Shown here: one piece after another, positions 1 to 8,599 of the stretch
Layout: the number at the start of each line of letters is the position of its first letter
Position numbering within the stretch: the first letter of the stretch is position 1
Assembly (NCBI RefSeq): GCF_001012825.1
Contig: NZ_LCZJ02000019.1
Location: 1-64,000 of the forward strand
Reading direction: 5' to 3'
DNA length: 64,000 nucleotides
From: Paenibacillus etheri
GTDB taxonomy: Bacteria; Bacillota; Bacilli; Paenibacillales; Paenibacillaceae
Notes under the pieces: generated by a model
What the model saw: the letters and a program-made list of their open reading frames with translations, nothing else
Database searches by the model: none
What the model was told of the DNA's origin: nothing
Translations under genes and position numbers: made by a program

Positions 1-666
1 TTGATTTATTTAAACCGACACATCTGACGGAAAAAGGGTATCGCTTATATGATCGAAGCAGTTTGGAAAAACTTCAAACGATTTTGTTCTTAAAGGAATT
101 GGATTTTTCCTTGAAAGAAATTGCGGACATTTTAAAGCTGACCAGGCAAGAACAGAATCAAATATTAAAGAAGCAGAGACAAACCTTATTTTCAAGAAAA
201 CAAAGACTAGAAACCATCATGGTTGCTCTCGAAGAATACGTTTCGGGGAATAATATTAGTAATTTGCAAATTTTCAACAATTCTTCCGTTTTGCCATTAA
301 AGAACAATATGCAAATGAGGCGAGATTCATCTATGGTGAAACAGAAGCGTATAATGTGTTTAATGAAACGTTGGATAAACTATCACAAGATGAAAAAGAT
401 GAACGTTTTCAATCGAAGGAGGAAGTATTCAAGCAAATTGCGTCTTGTGTCGATCAGCATCCTTCCTCCGATGAAGTTCAGCGATTAATCGAGGAGTGGA
501 AAAAAATCTAATGCAATTCATGCCATGTGATACAGAGCTACTGGCTTGCATTGCCGATACTTACAAATTCGATGCACGATTCAATAACTACTTTAATCAA
601 TATAGCAATGAGGATTTAGCAGATTTTCTACACAGTGCTATTATGCATCATATATCTCAATCGTGA
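1..666 (+). pseudogene. MerR-family regulator with TipAS domain, frameshifted, 5' end outside window
   Basis: The first part (frame 3, to about position 265) reads as the end of a MerR winged helix (THLTEKGYRLYDRSSLEKLQ) followed by the linker helix. The TipAS ligand-binding domain then continues in frame 2 (about 263-511, with YANEARFIYGETEAYNVF) and, after a 7-A run at 500-506, in frame 1 (about 505-666, ending DLADFLHSAIMHHIS). Three frames are therefore needed for one protein, so the gene carries at least two frameshifts. Intact relatives (Mta, TipA, SkgA type) are drug-sensing transcription activators. The promoter-proximal half of the DNA-binding domain lies before the window. Confidence 0.8.
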
Positions 667-857
667 ACAGGAAAATTCGGCTGAAAATAGGAAGGGCATA
701 TTTTGGTTTTGGAGATAGTTTGAAAGCCACAGATCATGCAGTTTTTATAATAAAAAATGATGAACAGATAGAGATTGCCATACCATATAAATCGAAAACA
801 TTTTGGTATGAGTCTTGGCTGAAGATAAAAGAGTTCTACGGAGTCTTACACGATTGA
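663..857 (+). CDS. small hypothetical ORF (doubtful)
   Basis: A 64-codon GTG-started frame overlaps the stop of the broken MerR-TipAS gene. It has no clear ribosome binding site. The product is basic and aromatic (FWYESWLKIKEFYG near the C terminus), and I recognise no family. It may be the tail of another decayed gene. Listed only because nothing else explains this stretch. Confidence 0.2.
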   Translation: MNRKIRLKIGRAYFGFGDSLKATDHAVFIIKNDEQIEIAIPYKSKTFWYESWLKIKEFYGVLHD

Positions 858-891
858 ACTAACGGATACTTTAGTTTAACGATACAAGGAG
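856..891 (+). repeat. dispersed intergenic repeat, copy 1
   Basis: This 36-bp stretch (starts GAACTAACG, ends TAACGATACAAGGAG) matches the reverse complement of 1771-1806 at 29 of 36 positions. The two copies lie in inverted orientation on either side of the DUF1579 gene. Confidence 0.6.
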
Positions 892-1215
892 TAGTTTGCC
901 GTGGCAGCTGCTCCATTTTATCATTGAAGTTACGGGCAGATTAGCTTAATGCCACAACGAGTAACAGGGTGAAAAAGTGATAAAAATGACGTGATGGAAT
1001 TTGAGAAATTGAGATAAATGACAACCCTGATGACTATATAAGGAGTACCTGGGGTGAGGCGCTTGTCGATGTCCGCAGAGAGGTGATTCGACTTCTGAAA
1101 ATAGCAATCGATAAGAAACCACATCACCTGTAGCATGATAGAATAAAAGTAGTAAATTATCATTTCATTCATGCAGAGTGGCAACCGCTCTGATGATAAA
1201 GGAGGAACTTAATTA
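858..1215. other. intergenic stretch without a supported gene
   Basis: Apart from the repeat at its start, I see no convincing coding frame, terminator or RNA gene here. A strong ribosome binding site (AAAGGAGGAACTT) at the far end serves the next gene. Confidence 0.5.
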
Positions 1216-1692
1216 ATGTCAGAAAAGGATGCTTCCCTTGCTCCACACGATCCTCCCAACCCGGATCCTGCGCTCAATCGCTTGAGTGTATTCGTAGGCA
1301 AATGGAATACGGAAGGACTGATTAAGGCGAGCCCGTCGGGGCCGGCTGCCAAGTTGAAGGCAACTGATATCTATGAATGGCTGCCTGGTGGGTTTTTCCT
1401 TATTCACCACGTGGATGGCTATATGGGGAACGAAGAGGTTAGGGCCATCGAGATCATAGGTTATGATACTGCAAGCCAGACGTATTTCACGCACTCGTAT
1501 GACAACCGAGGCAGCGTCGGAACGTACCAAGCAAATTTGCTCGATGCAGTCTGGACCATTGCAGGAAAATCGGAGCGCTTTACAGGTATGTTTAGTGATG
1601 ACAGCAACACCTTAACCGGCAGTTGGGAGCTGTCGGGCGACGATGACAGTTGGATACCTTGGATGGATATCAAGTTGACAAAAGTCGTTTAG
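1216..1692 (+). CDS. DUF1579 family protein
   Basis: A 158-residue soluble protein with no signal peptide or membrane segment. The pattern LSVFVGKWNTEG near residue 24, the glycine/tryptophan spacing (YEWLPGGFFLIHHVDG) and a C-terminal TGSWELS strand match DUF1579, small beta-barrel proteins of unknown function related to lipocalin-like folds. The start is well supported by AAAGGAGG about 10 bases upstream. The gene stands alone between two inverted copies of a dispersed repeat, so it may be part of a mobile or recombining block. Function unknown; family assignment from memory. Confidence 0.75.
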   Translation: MSEKDASLAPHDPPNPDPALNRLSVFVGKWNTEGLIKASPSGPAAKLKATDIYEWLPGGFFLIHHVDGYMGNEEVRAIEIIGYDTASQTYFTHSYDNRGSVGTYQANLLDAVWTIAGKSERFTGMFSDDSNTLTGSWELSGDDDSWIPWMDIKLTKVV

Positions 1693-1770
1693 CTGAAAAT
1701 CACCAAAACATATTAAGTTTCGGGGCTTAATATGAGAACTAAACACAAACAAGTAAGAATCTGAAGTTCC

Positions 1771-1806
1771 CTGCTTGTATCGTTAGACTAACGGGAACGT
1801 TAGTTC
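1771..1806 (-). repeat. dispersed intergenic repeat, copy 2 (inverted)
   Basis: The reverse complement (GAACTAACGTTCCCGTTAGT at its start) matches copy 1 at 856-891 with 29 of 36 identities. It contains a 7-bp hairpin, ACTAACG at 1787-1793 and CGTTAGT at 1798-1804, which the first copy has largely lost. Confidence 0.6.
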
Positions 1807-1976
1807 AACAAAGCAGCGGCAGTCTAAGACTTTAATTTCTCGTTCAGCTAAAACTTATTTTTAAACACCTGAAGTTTTTTAACTCTGAAACCGCATCAAA
1901 TCAACGACCCCAGTCTAATACTTTATTTGCTTTCAACAATTAGTTTAGTACTATTATCCATAAATTAGTTGATATA

Positions 1977-2006
1977 AAAACCTATCTTTTGGGATGGGTT
2001 TTTTTG
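1977..2006 (+). terminator. rho-independent terminator-like hairpin
   Basis: AAACC-T-ATC pairs with GAT-G-GGTTT around a TTTTGG loop and runs into a T tract. It would end transcription coming from 1216-1692 before the mannan operon promoter. The rest of the stretch from 1693 to here shows only the repeat at 1771-1806. Confidence 0.5.
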
Positions 2007-2070
2007 TTATTTTAGATAGATGTTTATCATTATAGAAATGTTGATATATCATTATTGATAAATAAACATA

Positions 2071-2099
2071 TTGACATACTAACTACATGACAATATACT
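2071..2099 (+). promoter_or_regulatory. promoter of the alpha-mannan operon
   Basis: TTGACA (2071-2076), a 17-base spacer and TATACT (2094-2099) form a near-consensus sigma-A promoter. The predicted transcription start near 2106 falls on the palindromic operator next to it. Confidence 0.75.
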
Positions 2100-2105
2100 A
2101 ATTTG

Positions 2106-2118
2106 TGAAAGCGCTTCA
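2106..2118 (+). promoter_or_regulatory. LacI-family / CcpA-like operator
   Basis: TGAAAGCGCTTCA is a near-palindrome with the central CG typical of LacI/GalR-family operators and cre sites. Its place at the predicted transcription start fits repression. Which protein binds cannot be told; no LacI-type gene is in the window. Confidence 0.65.
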
Positions 2119-2146
2119 AAGGAAAAAGAAAAAGGGGGTATTATAA

Positions 2147-3442
2147 CTGAAAGCAACCAGAGAAATCCCTGAGTCGATGAAGAAACTGGCATCTAATGTA
2201 AAAGCACAGCTGAACGATCGTCCAAAATTAGCAGAGATGTTCGAGAAATGTATGGCTAATACCTGGAATACAACCTTAAAACGAATGGCGAACGGCACCA
2301 CTTTTGTCATTACCGGAGATATTCCAGCGATGTGGCTGCGGGACTCCGCTGCTCAGGTTAGACCTTTCCTGATCCTTGCCTCCGAGGATGAAGAAATTGC
2401 GCACATGATTGAGGGACTTGTGCAAAGACAATTCGCCTGCATTCAGCTTGACCCTTATGCGAACGCGTTCAATGAAGAAGGGAATGGGAATGGCCATCAG
2501 GAGGATCTTACGGAGATGAGCCCGGGTGTATGGGAAAGAAAATATGAAATTGATTCGTTATGCTATCCGATCCAACTGAGTTATCTGCTCTGGAAGAATT
2601 CGGGCCGAACTAGTCAGTTTAATGATTCATTTGTAAAGGGTGTAGAAAGAATCATTGCATTATGGAATACCGAACAGAATCATGAGAGCGATTCCAAATA
2701 TCTTTTTCAGCGGATGAACTGTCCACCTACGGATACATTAACACGCGAAGGCAAAGGGACGTTGACGGCTTATACCGGAATGACATGGTCCGGATTTCGT
2801 CCTAGTGATGATGCTTGTGAATACGGGTATTTGGTTCCTGCCAATATGTTCGCTGTGGTTGTTTTAGAGTATGTGTGTGAAATTGCCCGAGAGATACTAA
2901 GGGATCAGGAACTGGAATTGAAAGCTAGGAAACTTTCTGAACAGATTAATGAGGGGATAAGCCAATATGGAATCGTAGACCATCCAGAGTTTGGGTCAGT
3001 CTATGCATATGAAGTAGATGGCCGTGGACAGGTGAATTTGATGGATGATGCAAATGTGCCGAGTCTGCTCTCTATCCCGTATTTGGGTTATGTGAGTGCC
3101 GATGATCCTATCTACAAAAATACCCGTGCGCTTATTTTAAGCAGCAATAATCCTTATTTCTTCGCAGGAAAGGCGGCTGCTGGCATTGGAAGTCCACATA
3201 CGCCTAGTCGTTATATCTGGCCTATTGCTTTAGCGATTCAGGGAATGACATCTACTAGCAATGCAGAACAGGAATCCTTGCTTAATCTGCTGGAGAAGAC
3301 GGATGCGGGCACCGGATTTATGCATGAAGGGTTCCATGTGGATAACCCGAATGAATTTACACGTCCGTGGTTCTCTTGGGCAAATATGATGTTCTGCGAG
3401 CTGCTGCTTATGCACTGTGGGATGCAAGTTAAGCGAAGTTGA
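2147..3442 (+). CDS. glycoside hydrolase family 125, exo-alpha-1,6-mannosidase
   Basis: Metal-independent alpha-mannosidase of family GH125 (formerly DUF1237), which removes alpha-1,6-linked mannose from oligosaccharides. The diagnostic block TGDIPAMWLRDSAAQVRP lies near residues 56-73. There is no signal peptide, so it should act in the cytoplasm on imported oligomers. The first ATG (2177) has no ribosome binding site; an in-frame CTG at 2147 sits 7 bases after AAGGGGG, directly follows an in-frame stop, and adds ten residues ending in PES that look like the family N terminus, so I chose it. First gene of an operon with an ABC importer and a GH76 enzyme. Confidence 0.9.
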   Translation: MKATREIPESMKKLASNVKAQLNDRPKLAEMFEKCMANTWNTTLKRMANGTTFVITGDIPAMWLRDSAAQVRPFLILASEDEEIAHMIEGLVQRQFACIQLDPYANAFNEEGNGNGHQEDLTEMSPGVWERKYEIDSLCYPIQLSYLLWKNSGRTSQFNDSFVKGVERIIALWNTEQNHESDSKYLFQRMNCPPTDTLTREGKGTLTAYTGMTWSGFRPSDDACEYGYLVPANMFAVVVLEYVCEIAREILRDQELELKARKLSEQINEGISQYGIVDHPEFGSVYAYEVDGRGQVNLMDDANVPSLLSIPYLGYVSADDPIYKNTRALILSSNNPYFFAGKAAAGIGSPHTPSRYIWPIALAIQGMTSTSNAEQESLLNLLEKTDAGTGFMHEGFHVDNPNEFTRPWFSWANMMFCELLLMHCGMQVKRS

Positions 3443-3485
3443 TGTCTACAAGGTTTATAAATCGACTCTAAAGGGGATAGAGAAC

Positions 3486-4694
3486 ATGAAAAAATGGCTG
3501 GTTACCACACTTGCTTTGGTTATGACAGCTTCACTTGCTACGGGCTGCGGTGGCAATAACGGATCTGCCAGTAAAGAGACCGGAAATACAAGCAAAGCTG
3601 GGAGCGGTACTGGGAAAAAGACGGAGCTTACCTTCTGGGGAGATTGGGGCGGTGAGGGGCAGAAGCAATTCGAGACCATGGTGGATGCTTTTAATAAATC
3701 GCAGGATAAGATTCACGTAAAATATGTGCTGCAACAGGATATGATCACGAAATTCCTGACTTCCGCGACCAATGGCGGTACTCCAGATGTACTGTTTTGG
3801 GATCGTTGGAGAACATCACTGTATGCCCCGAAGAACGTACTGCATCCGGTTGACGAATACTTAACGCGTGACGGCATTTCCAAAGATGATTTCTACAGCG
3901 AGTCCCTTAGGGAGCTTTCGTATGATGATAAATTATATGGGCTGCCGCTTACGGTAGATGCCCGAGCTCTTTTCTATAATAAGAAGCTTCTCGCAGATGC
4001 GGGACTTCAGCCTCCGACAACATGGGATGAGCTAGAGGCCGCAGCTACCAAGCTAACCAAATGGAACGGTAATAAATTAGAAATCGCAGGTTTTTCAATG
4101 GGAGACTTGGGGCTTTTTAATATGTATCTCCAACAAGCTGGTGGCTCCATGCTTACAGAGGATGGAAAGACCAATTTTAATAATGAGCAAGGCAAGCAAG
4201 TGCTAGAATTCTGGGATCGCCTGATGAACAAGGATAAAGTGTATAAAGTAGGGTTCGAGCTTGGACTTGGGGAAGGGCAAGATGCTTTTGTTACAGGTAA
4301 AGTTGCTATGCTGTATTCCGGCCCGTGGATGCTCAGCACCTATAACAAATATGGTAAAGATCTGGATTATGGGATCGTTCCTCCTCCAGCTGGTCCAAGC
4401 GGGGATAAAGGCAGTGTGATGGGTGGATTTGGTCTAGTGATTCCAGAAGGCTCCAAACATAAGGAAGAGGCGTGGGAGTTCATCAAATGGTGGACGGCGA
4501 ACAAGGATAACGCCTTGCTCTGGGCCAAGACTAGTCTTAATCTGCCAGGTTATAAGCCATCAATGGAAGATCCATTCTTCAAGGATGATCCAAAGTGGCA
4601 GCCGTTTCTAGAAACGTTGGAGTTCGCTAAGGTCCGTCCAAACCACCCTGGTTATTCCGTGATGGAAACCGACGCCTTGGCACCTAATTTATAG
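3486..4694 (+). CDS. CUT1 ABC transporter substrate-binding lipoprotein, ended early by an amber codon
   Basis: Extracellular sugar-binding lipoprotein: basic start, hydrophobic core and lipobox LATGC near residues 17-21, then the MalE-like fold (LTFWGDWGGEG, TPDVLFWDRW). The start ATG at 3486 follows AAAGGGG. Reading ends at TAG 4692-4694, but the same frame continues for 31 codons to TAA at 4788-4790 with sequence typical of the family C terminus (MSIDETLKKSQEEGDKML). Family members have Gln at the stop position, so a CAG-to-TAG change is the simplest explanation. The product may be truncated, read through or a sequencing error. It delivers mannan oligosaccharides to the permeases just downstream. 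Confidence 0.88.
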   Translation: MKKWLVTTLALVMTASLATGCGGNNGSASKETGNTSKAGSGTGKKTELTFWGDWGGEGQKQFETMVDAFNKSQDKIHVKYVLQQDMITKFLTSATNGGTPDVLFWDRWRTSLYAPKNVLHPVDEYLTRDGISKDDFYSESLRELSYDDKLYGLPLTVDARALFYNKKLLADAGLQPPTTWDELEAAATKLTKWNGNKLEIAGFSMGDLGLFNMYLQQAGGSMLTEDGKTNFNNEQGKQVLEFWDRLMNKDKVYKVGFELGLGEGQDAFVTGKVAMLYSGPWMLSTYNKYGKDLDYGIVPPPAGPSGDKGSVMGGFGLVIPEGSKHKEEAWEFIKWWTANKDNALLWAKTSLNLPGYKPSMEDPFFKDDPKWQPFLETLEFAKVRPNHPGYSVMETDALAPNL

Positions 4695-4809
4695 CTTAAC
4701 CAGCAAAACAAGATGAGTATTGATGAGACCTTAAAGAAATCGCAAGAAGAAGGCGACAAAATGCTTAAGGATAATGAAGTTGTGAAGTAATAAGTAAGAC
4801 ATTTGAAGT

Positions 4810-4834
4810 AAAGGGGAGGTTTTGCCTCCCTTTT
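4810..4834 (+). promoter_or_regulatory. intra-operon stem-loop between binding protein and permease genes
   Basis: AAAGGGGAGG pairs with CCTCCCTTTT over ten base pairs with one G-U, around a TTTTG loop, but has only a short T run after it. Such hairpins after binding-protein genes commonly stabilise the upstream mRNA and let only part of transcription pass to the permeases. Confidence 0.65.
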
Positions 4835-4855
4835 GCTTAGGAGGGGGTAGCTGAA

Positions 4856-5743
4856 ATGGCTTCCATCAGAAAGCTAGAGAAACATCAGGCGCGGACGGCT
4901 TATCTGTTTATTACACCCACGGTGTTGCTATTTACAGTATTCACGGTCATCCCTGTGGTAATGGCGCTATATTTAAGCTTTACCAATTACGATGTACTTA
5001 GTAGAAATGATTGGATCGGTTTTGATAACTATCGCCGTTTGATAGAGGACAGTTTGCTCTGGAAAACATTCCGAAATGTATTTCTGTATTCCATCATTTT
5101 CGTTCCACTTAATATTCTGATTTCGCTTCTCCTCGGGATTCTACTTAGTCGTTCCTGGCGTGGGGTAAAGCTGTTCCGCACACTGAATTATTTGCCAACC
5201 CTTACATCCGCCGTTGCTGCTGCTACCGTATGGATATGGCTTTTGCATCCTGAGTTTGGTTTGGTTAACGGTTTGTTGTCCTATGTTGGGATTACAGGTC
5301 CAGCTTGGTTATCCGAGACCCGAACGGCGATGTTGTCCATTATCATGCTTACCCTCTGGCAGTCGGTAGGTTCTAATATGATTATCTACTTGGCAGGTCT
5401 ACAAGGCGTGCCTGACTATTTGTATGAATCCGCACGGCTGGATGGTGCCAATAAACTGGATTGTTTCCGTTATATTACTTGGCCGCAACTACGTCCAACT
5501 ACCTTTCTAGTCAGCACGATGGCAATCATTGGCGCGTTACAGTTGTTCGACCAAGCTTTTGTGCTGACGCAGGGTGGTCCGGCGAATATGACGAAGACTC
5601 CGGTCTATCTGATCTATCAGCAGGGCTTCAATCAGCTGCAAATGGGATATGCCTCTGCACAAGCATTTGTGCTTGCTGTGGCGATTCTCATATTCTCACT
5701 TATAAACATGCGGATCACTAAGGCGGAGGAGTCCATTGTATAA
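4856..5743 (+). CDS. CUT1 sugar ABC transporter permease (MalF/UgpA type)
   Basis: A 295-residue integral membrane permease with about six hydrophobic segments. The cytoplasmic EAA loop that docks with the ATPase is clear (ESARLDGANKLDCFRYITWP, near residues 190-209). The start follows a strong AGGAGGGGG. It pairs with the next gene to form the membrane channel for the mannan-oligosaccharide importer. No ATPase gene is in the operon, so a shared MsmK/MsmX-type ATPase elsewhere is expected, as is usual for CUT1 systems in Firmicutes. Confidence 0.93.
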   Translation: MASIRKLEKHQARTAYLFITPTVLLFTVFTVIPVVMALYLSFTNYDVLSRNDWIGFDNYRRLIEDSLLWKTFRNVFLYSIIFVPLNILISLLLGILLSRSWRGVKLFRTLNYLPTLTSAVAAATVWIWLLHPEFGLVNGLLSYVGITGPAWLSETRTAMLSIIMLTLWQSVGSNMIIYLAGLQGVPDYLYESARLDGANKLDCFRYITWPQLRPTTFLVSTMAIIGALQLFDQAFVLTQGGPANMTKTPVYLIYQQGFNQLQMGYASAQAFVLAVAILIFSLINMRITKAEESIV

Positions 5744-5776
5744 GCTGGGCTTGTCATGCAGAAAGGGGATAGAGGT

Positions 5777-6664
5777 ATGGATACTAGTGGAAGTTCGTTA
5801 TTTAAAAGAAGCTTAAGTAAATCTATTTATTATATAGTGTGCATTGTTATTGCCATCGTAATGTTTCTACCTTTTTATTGGAGTGTTCTTACATCTTTGA
5901 AGCCTGACGAAGAGATATTCGCCATGCCCATTCGGTGGTTTCCTTCACATTTGACCTTAGAGCATTATCGTAAGGCATTTACAACGGCTCCATTTGCCCT
6001 CTTTTTCTGGAATTCGCTTGTGCTTGCTGTAGCGGGTGTATTGGCGAATCTGTTTTTTGGTTCTATCAGTGGCTACGCGTTCGCAAAGCTGAATTTTAAG
6101 CTCAATAAGCCAATATTCCGCGTACTGCTAGCGGCGATGATGATACCAGGCATTGTGACGATGATTCCTACGGTTTATGTTATGCGTCATATTCCATTTT
6201 TCGGAGGCAACGATATTTTTGGCAGCGGGGGTAACGGGCTGATGAACTCATTCTGGGGGATTATTCTTCCGGGCGCTTCTGGAACCTTTGCTGTGTTCTT
6301 TATGCGGCAATTCTTTCTCACCTTGCCTAGTGACATGATGGAAATGGCCCGGATTGAAGGCTGTGGAGAGTTTAAAATATTTTGGCGGATTTATTTGCCG
6401 CTGACTAAACCGGCGCTGGCTACTTTAAGTATCTTTACTTTTCAAGCGGGCTGGAACAGCTTCCTATGGCCCATGATTGTGCTGAATGACCCGGATAAAG
6501 CGACGATCCAGATGGGACTTCAAGCCTTCTCCTATAATTTTCAAACGGATTACGGTCCAATGATGGCTGGTGCGCTTGTTGCGATCTTGCCGATATTGGT
6601 GCTCTTTCTAGCACTTCAGCGTTATTTTGTGCAGGGGATTGCCTTCAGTGGTATCAAGGGTTAA
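5777..6664 (+). CDS. CUT1 sugar ABC transporter permease (MalG/UgpE type)
   Basis: Second channel subunit, about 295 residues with six membrane segments and an EAA loop (MEMARIEGCGEFKIFWRIYL). I take ATG 5777, which lies 8 bases after AAAGGGG; an upstream in-frame ATG at 5756 would put that site inside the coding region. A glycine-rich periplasmic-side stretch (FGGNDIFGSGGNG) lies between segments 3 and 4. Together with 4856-5743 it forms the heterodimeric channel. Confidence 0.93.
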   Translation: MDTSGSSLFKRSLSKSIYYIVCIVIAIVMFLPFYWSVLTSLKPDEEIFAMPIRWFPSHLTLEHYRKAFTTAPFALFFWNSLVLAVAGVLANLFFGSISGYAFAKLNFKLNKPIFRVLLAAMMIPGIVTMIPTVYVMRHIPFFGGNDIFGSGGNGLMNSFWGIILPGASGTFAVFFMRQFFLTLPSDMMEMARIEGCGEFKIFWRIYLPLTKPALATLSIFTFQAGWNSFLWPMIVLNDPDKATIQMGLQAFSYNFQTDYGPMMAGALVAILPILVLFLALQRYFVQGIAFSGIKG

Positions 6665-6697
6665 TGCTATGAAATTCGAACCAGGGAGAGAGTCTAT

Positions 6698-7753
6698 ATG
6701 AACCAATTGGAAATAGGGATTTGGGAGGCACGGGCGAATCAAGCACAAGCTGCACTGGATTCATTATTCTGGAATGAAGCGATCAAAATGTACAATATAG
6801 AAACACCTTGTCCGAACGGAGAATGTAATACCATTTTTCATTATTGGTGGATGGCCCATGCTGTGGATGTATTGGTAGATGGATTACAACGAACGGGTGA
6901 GAATGGGTATGCTGAACGGCTTACCGCACTTCATGAAGGTCTTTTACGACGAAATGGCGGAGTATGGCCCAACGAGTTGTATGATGATATGGAATGGATG
7001 GCTCTCGCGTGGCTCCGTGCCTATCAAGCAACTGGCCAAGCAGCATATAAAGCTACAGCACTTCTTTTATGGGAAGACATTCAGACAGGCTGGAACGAGC
7101 ATATGGGAGGTGGGATTGCTTGGCAGAAGACACAGTTAGATTATAAAAATACACCTGCCAATGCACCGGCAGCTATTCTGGCAGCTCGTTTGTATCAAGC
7201 CTTCGGAGAAGCTGAAAATCTAGAATGGGCACTAAAAATTTATAGATGGCAAAAAGAACATTTGGTAGACCCGACGACGGGTTTTGTATGGGATGGCATG
7301 AATCGCACTGGCGATGGTCAGATTGATAAGGATTGGAAATACTCCTATAACCAAGGTGTCTATATTGGCGCAGCTGTAGAGCTCTATCGTATCACTAAGA
7401 ATCAATCCTATTTAGAGGATGCTCGATTAACTTTTTCCGCTGCTGCTCATGAGCTTGCTGAGGTTAAGGGCGGTGTACTTCCAGACGAAGGAAATGGTGA
7501 TGCGGGACTGTTTAAAGGAATCCTGATTCGATATACAGCTGAATGGGTCAAAGCTGATGCCGCAGCTGTTGAAGCTGTCGATTTTCTGCGTAGGAATGCT
7601 GAATCTCTCTGGGAGCAAGGAAAGTCAGAGGACGCAGCTTTGTTTGGTACAGATTGGACTTTGTTATCTACTGGTGTAATTCAGCTCAGCTCCCAACTTA
7701 GTGCAATGAAGTTATTGGAGAAGATGGCTGAATTGACTAAGGATCAGAGTTGA
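6698..7753 (+). CDS. glycoside hydrolase family 76, alpha-1,6-mannanase-like
   Basis: A 351-residue alpha/alpha-barrel enzyme of family GH76. The catalytic Asp pair is visible as Asp96-Asp97 in NELYDDMEWMALAWL, with further family strings NTPANAPAAILAARLY and KYSYNQGVYIGAAVELY. It lacks a signal peptide, so like the GH125 enzyme it should act inside the cell on imported alpha-mannan fragments. It is the last intact gene of the operon, 33 bases after the permease gene, with GGGAGAG before the start. Substrate is inferred from the GH125/GH76 pairing known from yeast and fungal mannan degradation. Confidence 0.92.
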   Translation: MNQLEIGIWEARANQAQAALDSLFWNEAIKMYNIETPCPNGECNTIFHYWWMAHAVDVLVDGLQRTGENGYAERLTALHEGLLRRNGGVWPNELYDDMEWMALAWLRAYQATGQAAYKATALLLWEDIQTGWNEHMGGGIAWQKTQLDYKNTPANAPAAILAARLYQAFGEAENLEWALKIYRWQKEHLVDPTTGFVWDGMNRTGDGQIDKDWKYSYNQGVYIGAAVELYRITKNQSYLEDARLTFSAAAHELAEVKGGVLPDEGNGDAGLFKGILIRYTAEWVKADAAAVEAVDFLRRNAESLWEQGKSEDAALFGTDWTLLSTGVIQLSSQLSAMKLLEKMAELTKDQS

Positions 7754-7765
7754 GGTGAGTTCTAA

Positions 7766-8005
7766 ATGACACAAGCAAAGGAAAGCATAGAAGCAGTCAG
7801 TTGGCAGGAAAAGTCCGAGTGGTTCCAACAATGTCTAGAACGTAATTATTATAATACTGAGATGGGGATCATGAACCAATGGTATCCGTGGATGAATATA
7901 GAACCTAAAAGATGTAAAATTGCAGGATTTCTACAATCGGTTCATCGCATTGGGCTGGAGTTCATATTTCACAACGTATTTACCTTCTGGTCCGGTTACA
8001 GGTGA
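7766..8005 (+). pseudogene. truncated second GH76-like gene
   Basis: The first 45 or so codons (WQEKSEWFQQCLERNYYNTE, then MNQWYPW) look like the N terminus of a second GH76 protein, and a ribosome binding site (TTGAGGTGAG) precedes the ATG 12 bases after the intact GH76 gene. From about position 7910 the frame leaves the family and simply runs antisense through the end of the minus-strand endonuclease-like gene until a chance stop. This indicates a deletion or recombination that joined the mannan operon to unrelated DNA. Confidence 0.65.
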
Positions 8006-8599
8006 GAGCAGCCCTTTAGTGCAGAGGGAATGTAGCATTCGAACGGCTGATCGATGATTTATACTTAAATGAATCTCAACATCAATGGGGCGTAACGGGC
8101 GAGCAAGCGTATAGGCAAGTCGGATGATTTCCCTTTCTGCCACGCTCTCCACGCTTACTGGAGAAGACTCCGTCTGATAACGACTAAGCAGCATTCGCAT
8201 TAGTGTCATGCAGAGCTCGGGACGACTAGCGACGTCGTCATATGCAAATGAAATGACTTGAAATCCCATTGCCGATAAGAAGGTTTCTCTGTTCAGTTCA
8301 TTGCAGTATTTAATTCTGTCCATATCTCGAACATGTGGACCAAAACCTTTGATTTCGATGACTAGCTTCACATTCCGAGTTATATAAGCAAAGTCACAGA
8401 AATAGGAGTGACCCCGCCAATCGAGCACTTCGAATTCTGGATGCAGATCGTCAAAATTTAATCGTAGAGACCACCAAACGTTACGGCAAAACAGTATTTA
8501 GGCTTCCCGATGTCCTCGTTCTAAGCGACCTTTGCGTTCCCCTGATCTTTTTTGTAAATGGTATTGAATAAATGAAGCATGCGCCGTTTCGAAGTTCAT
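7931..8599 (-). pseudogene. DUF559-type PD-(D/E)xK endonuclease-like protein with winged helix, interrupted by an ochre codon
   Basis: From an ATG at 8599, preceded by AAAGGGGGAAAG, 33 codons (ending GRLERGHREA) lead to an in-frame TAA at 8500-8498. The same frame then continues without change through the nuclease core (EFEVLDWRGHSYFCDFAYI; active-site strand VIEIKGF) and a C-terminal winged-helix-like part (REIIRLAYTLARPLRPIDVE) to TAG at 7931. Relatives have a charged residue at the stop position, so one substitution probably broke the gene. Its role is unknown; relatives share the fold of very-short-patch-repair nucleases. It runs convergently into the truncated GH76 gene. Confidence 0.7.

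Noticed and set aside
1219-1530. 103-codon minus-strand frame opposite the DUF1579 gene
   Set aside because: Antisense shadow; no ribosome binding site and the plus-strand frame matches a known family.
4007-4339. 110-codon minus-strand frame inside the sugar-binding protein gene
   Set aside because: Ser/Pro-rich shadow of a clearly coding plus strand.
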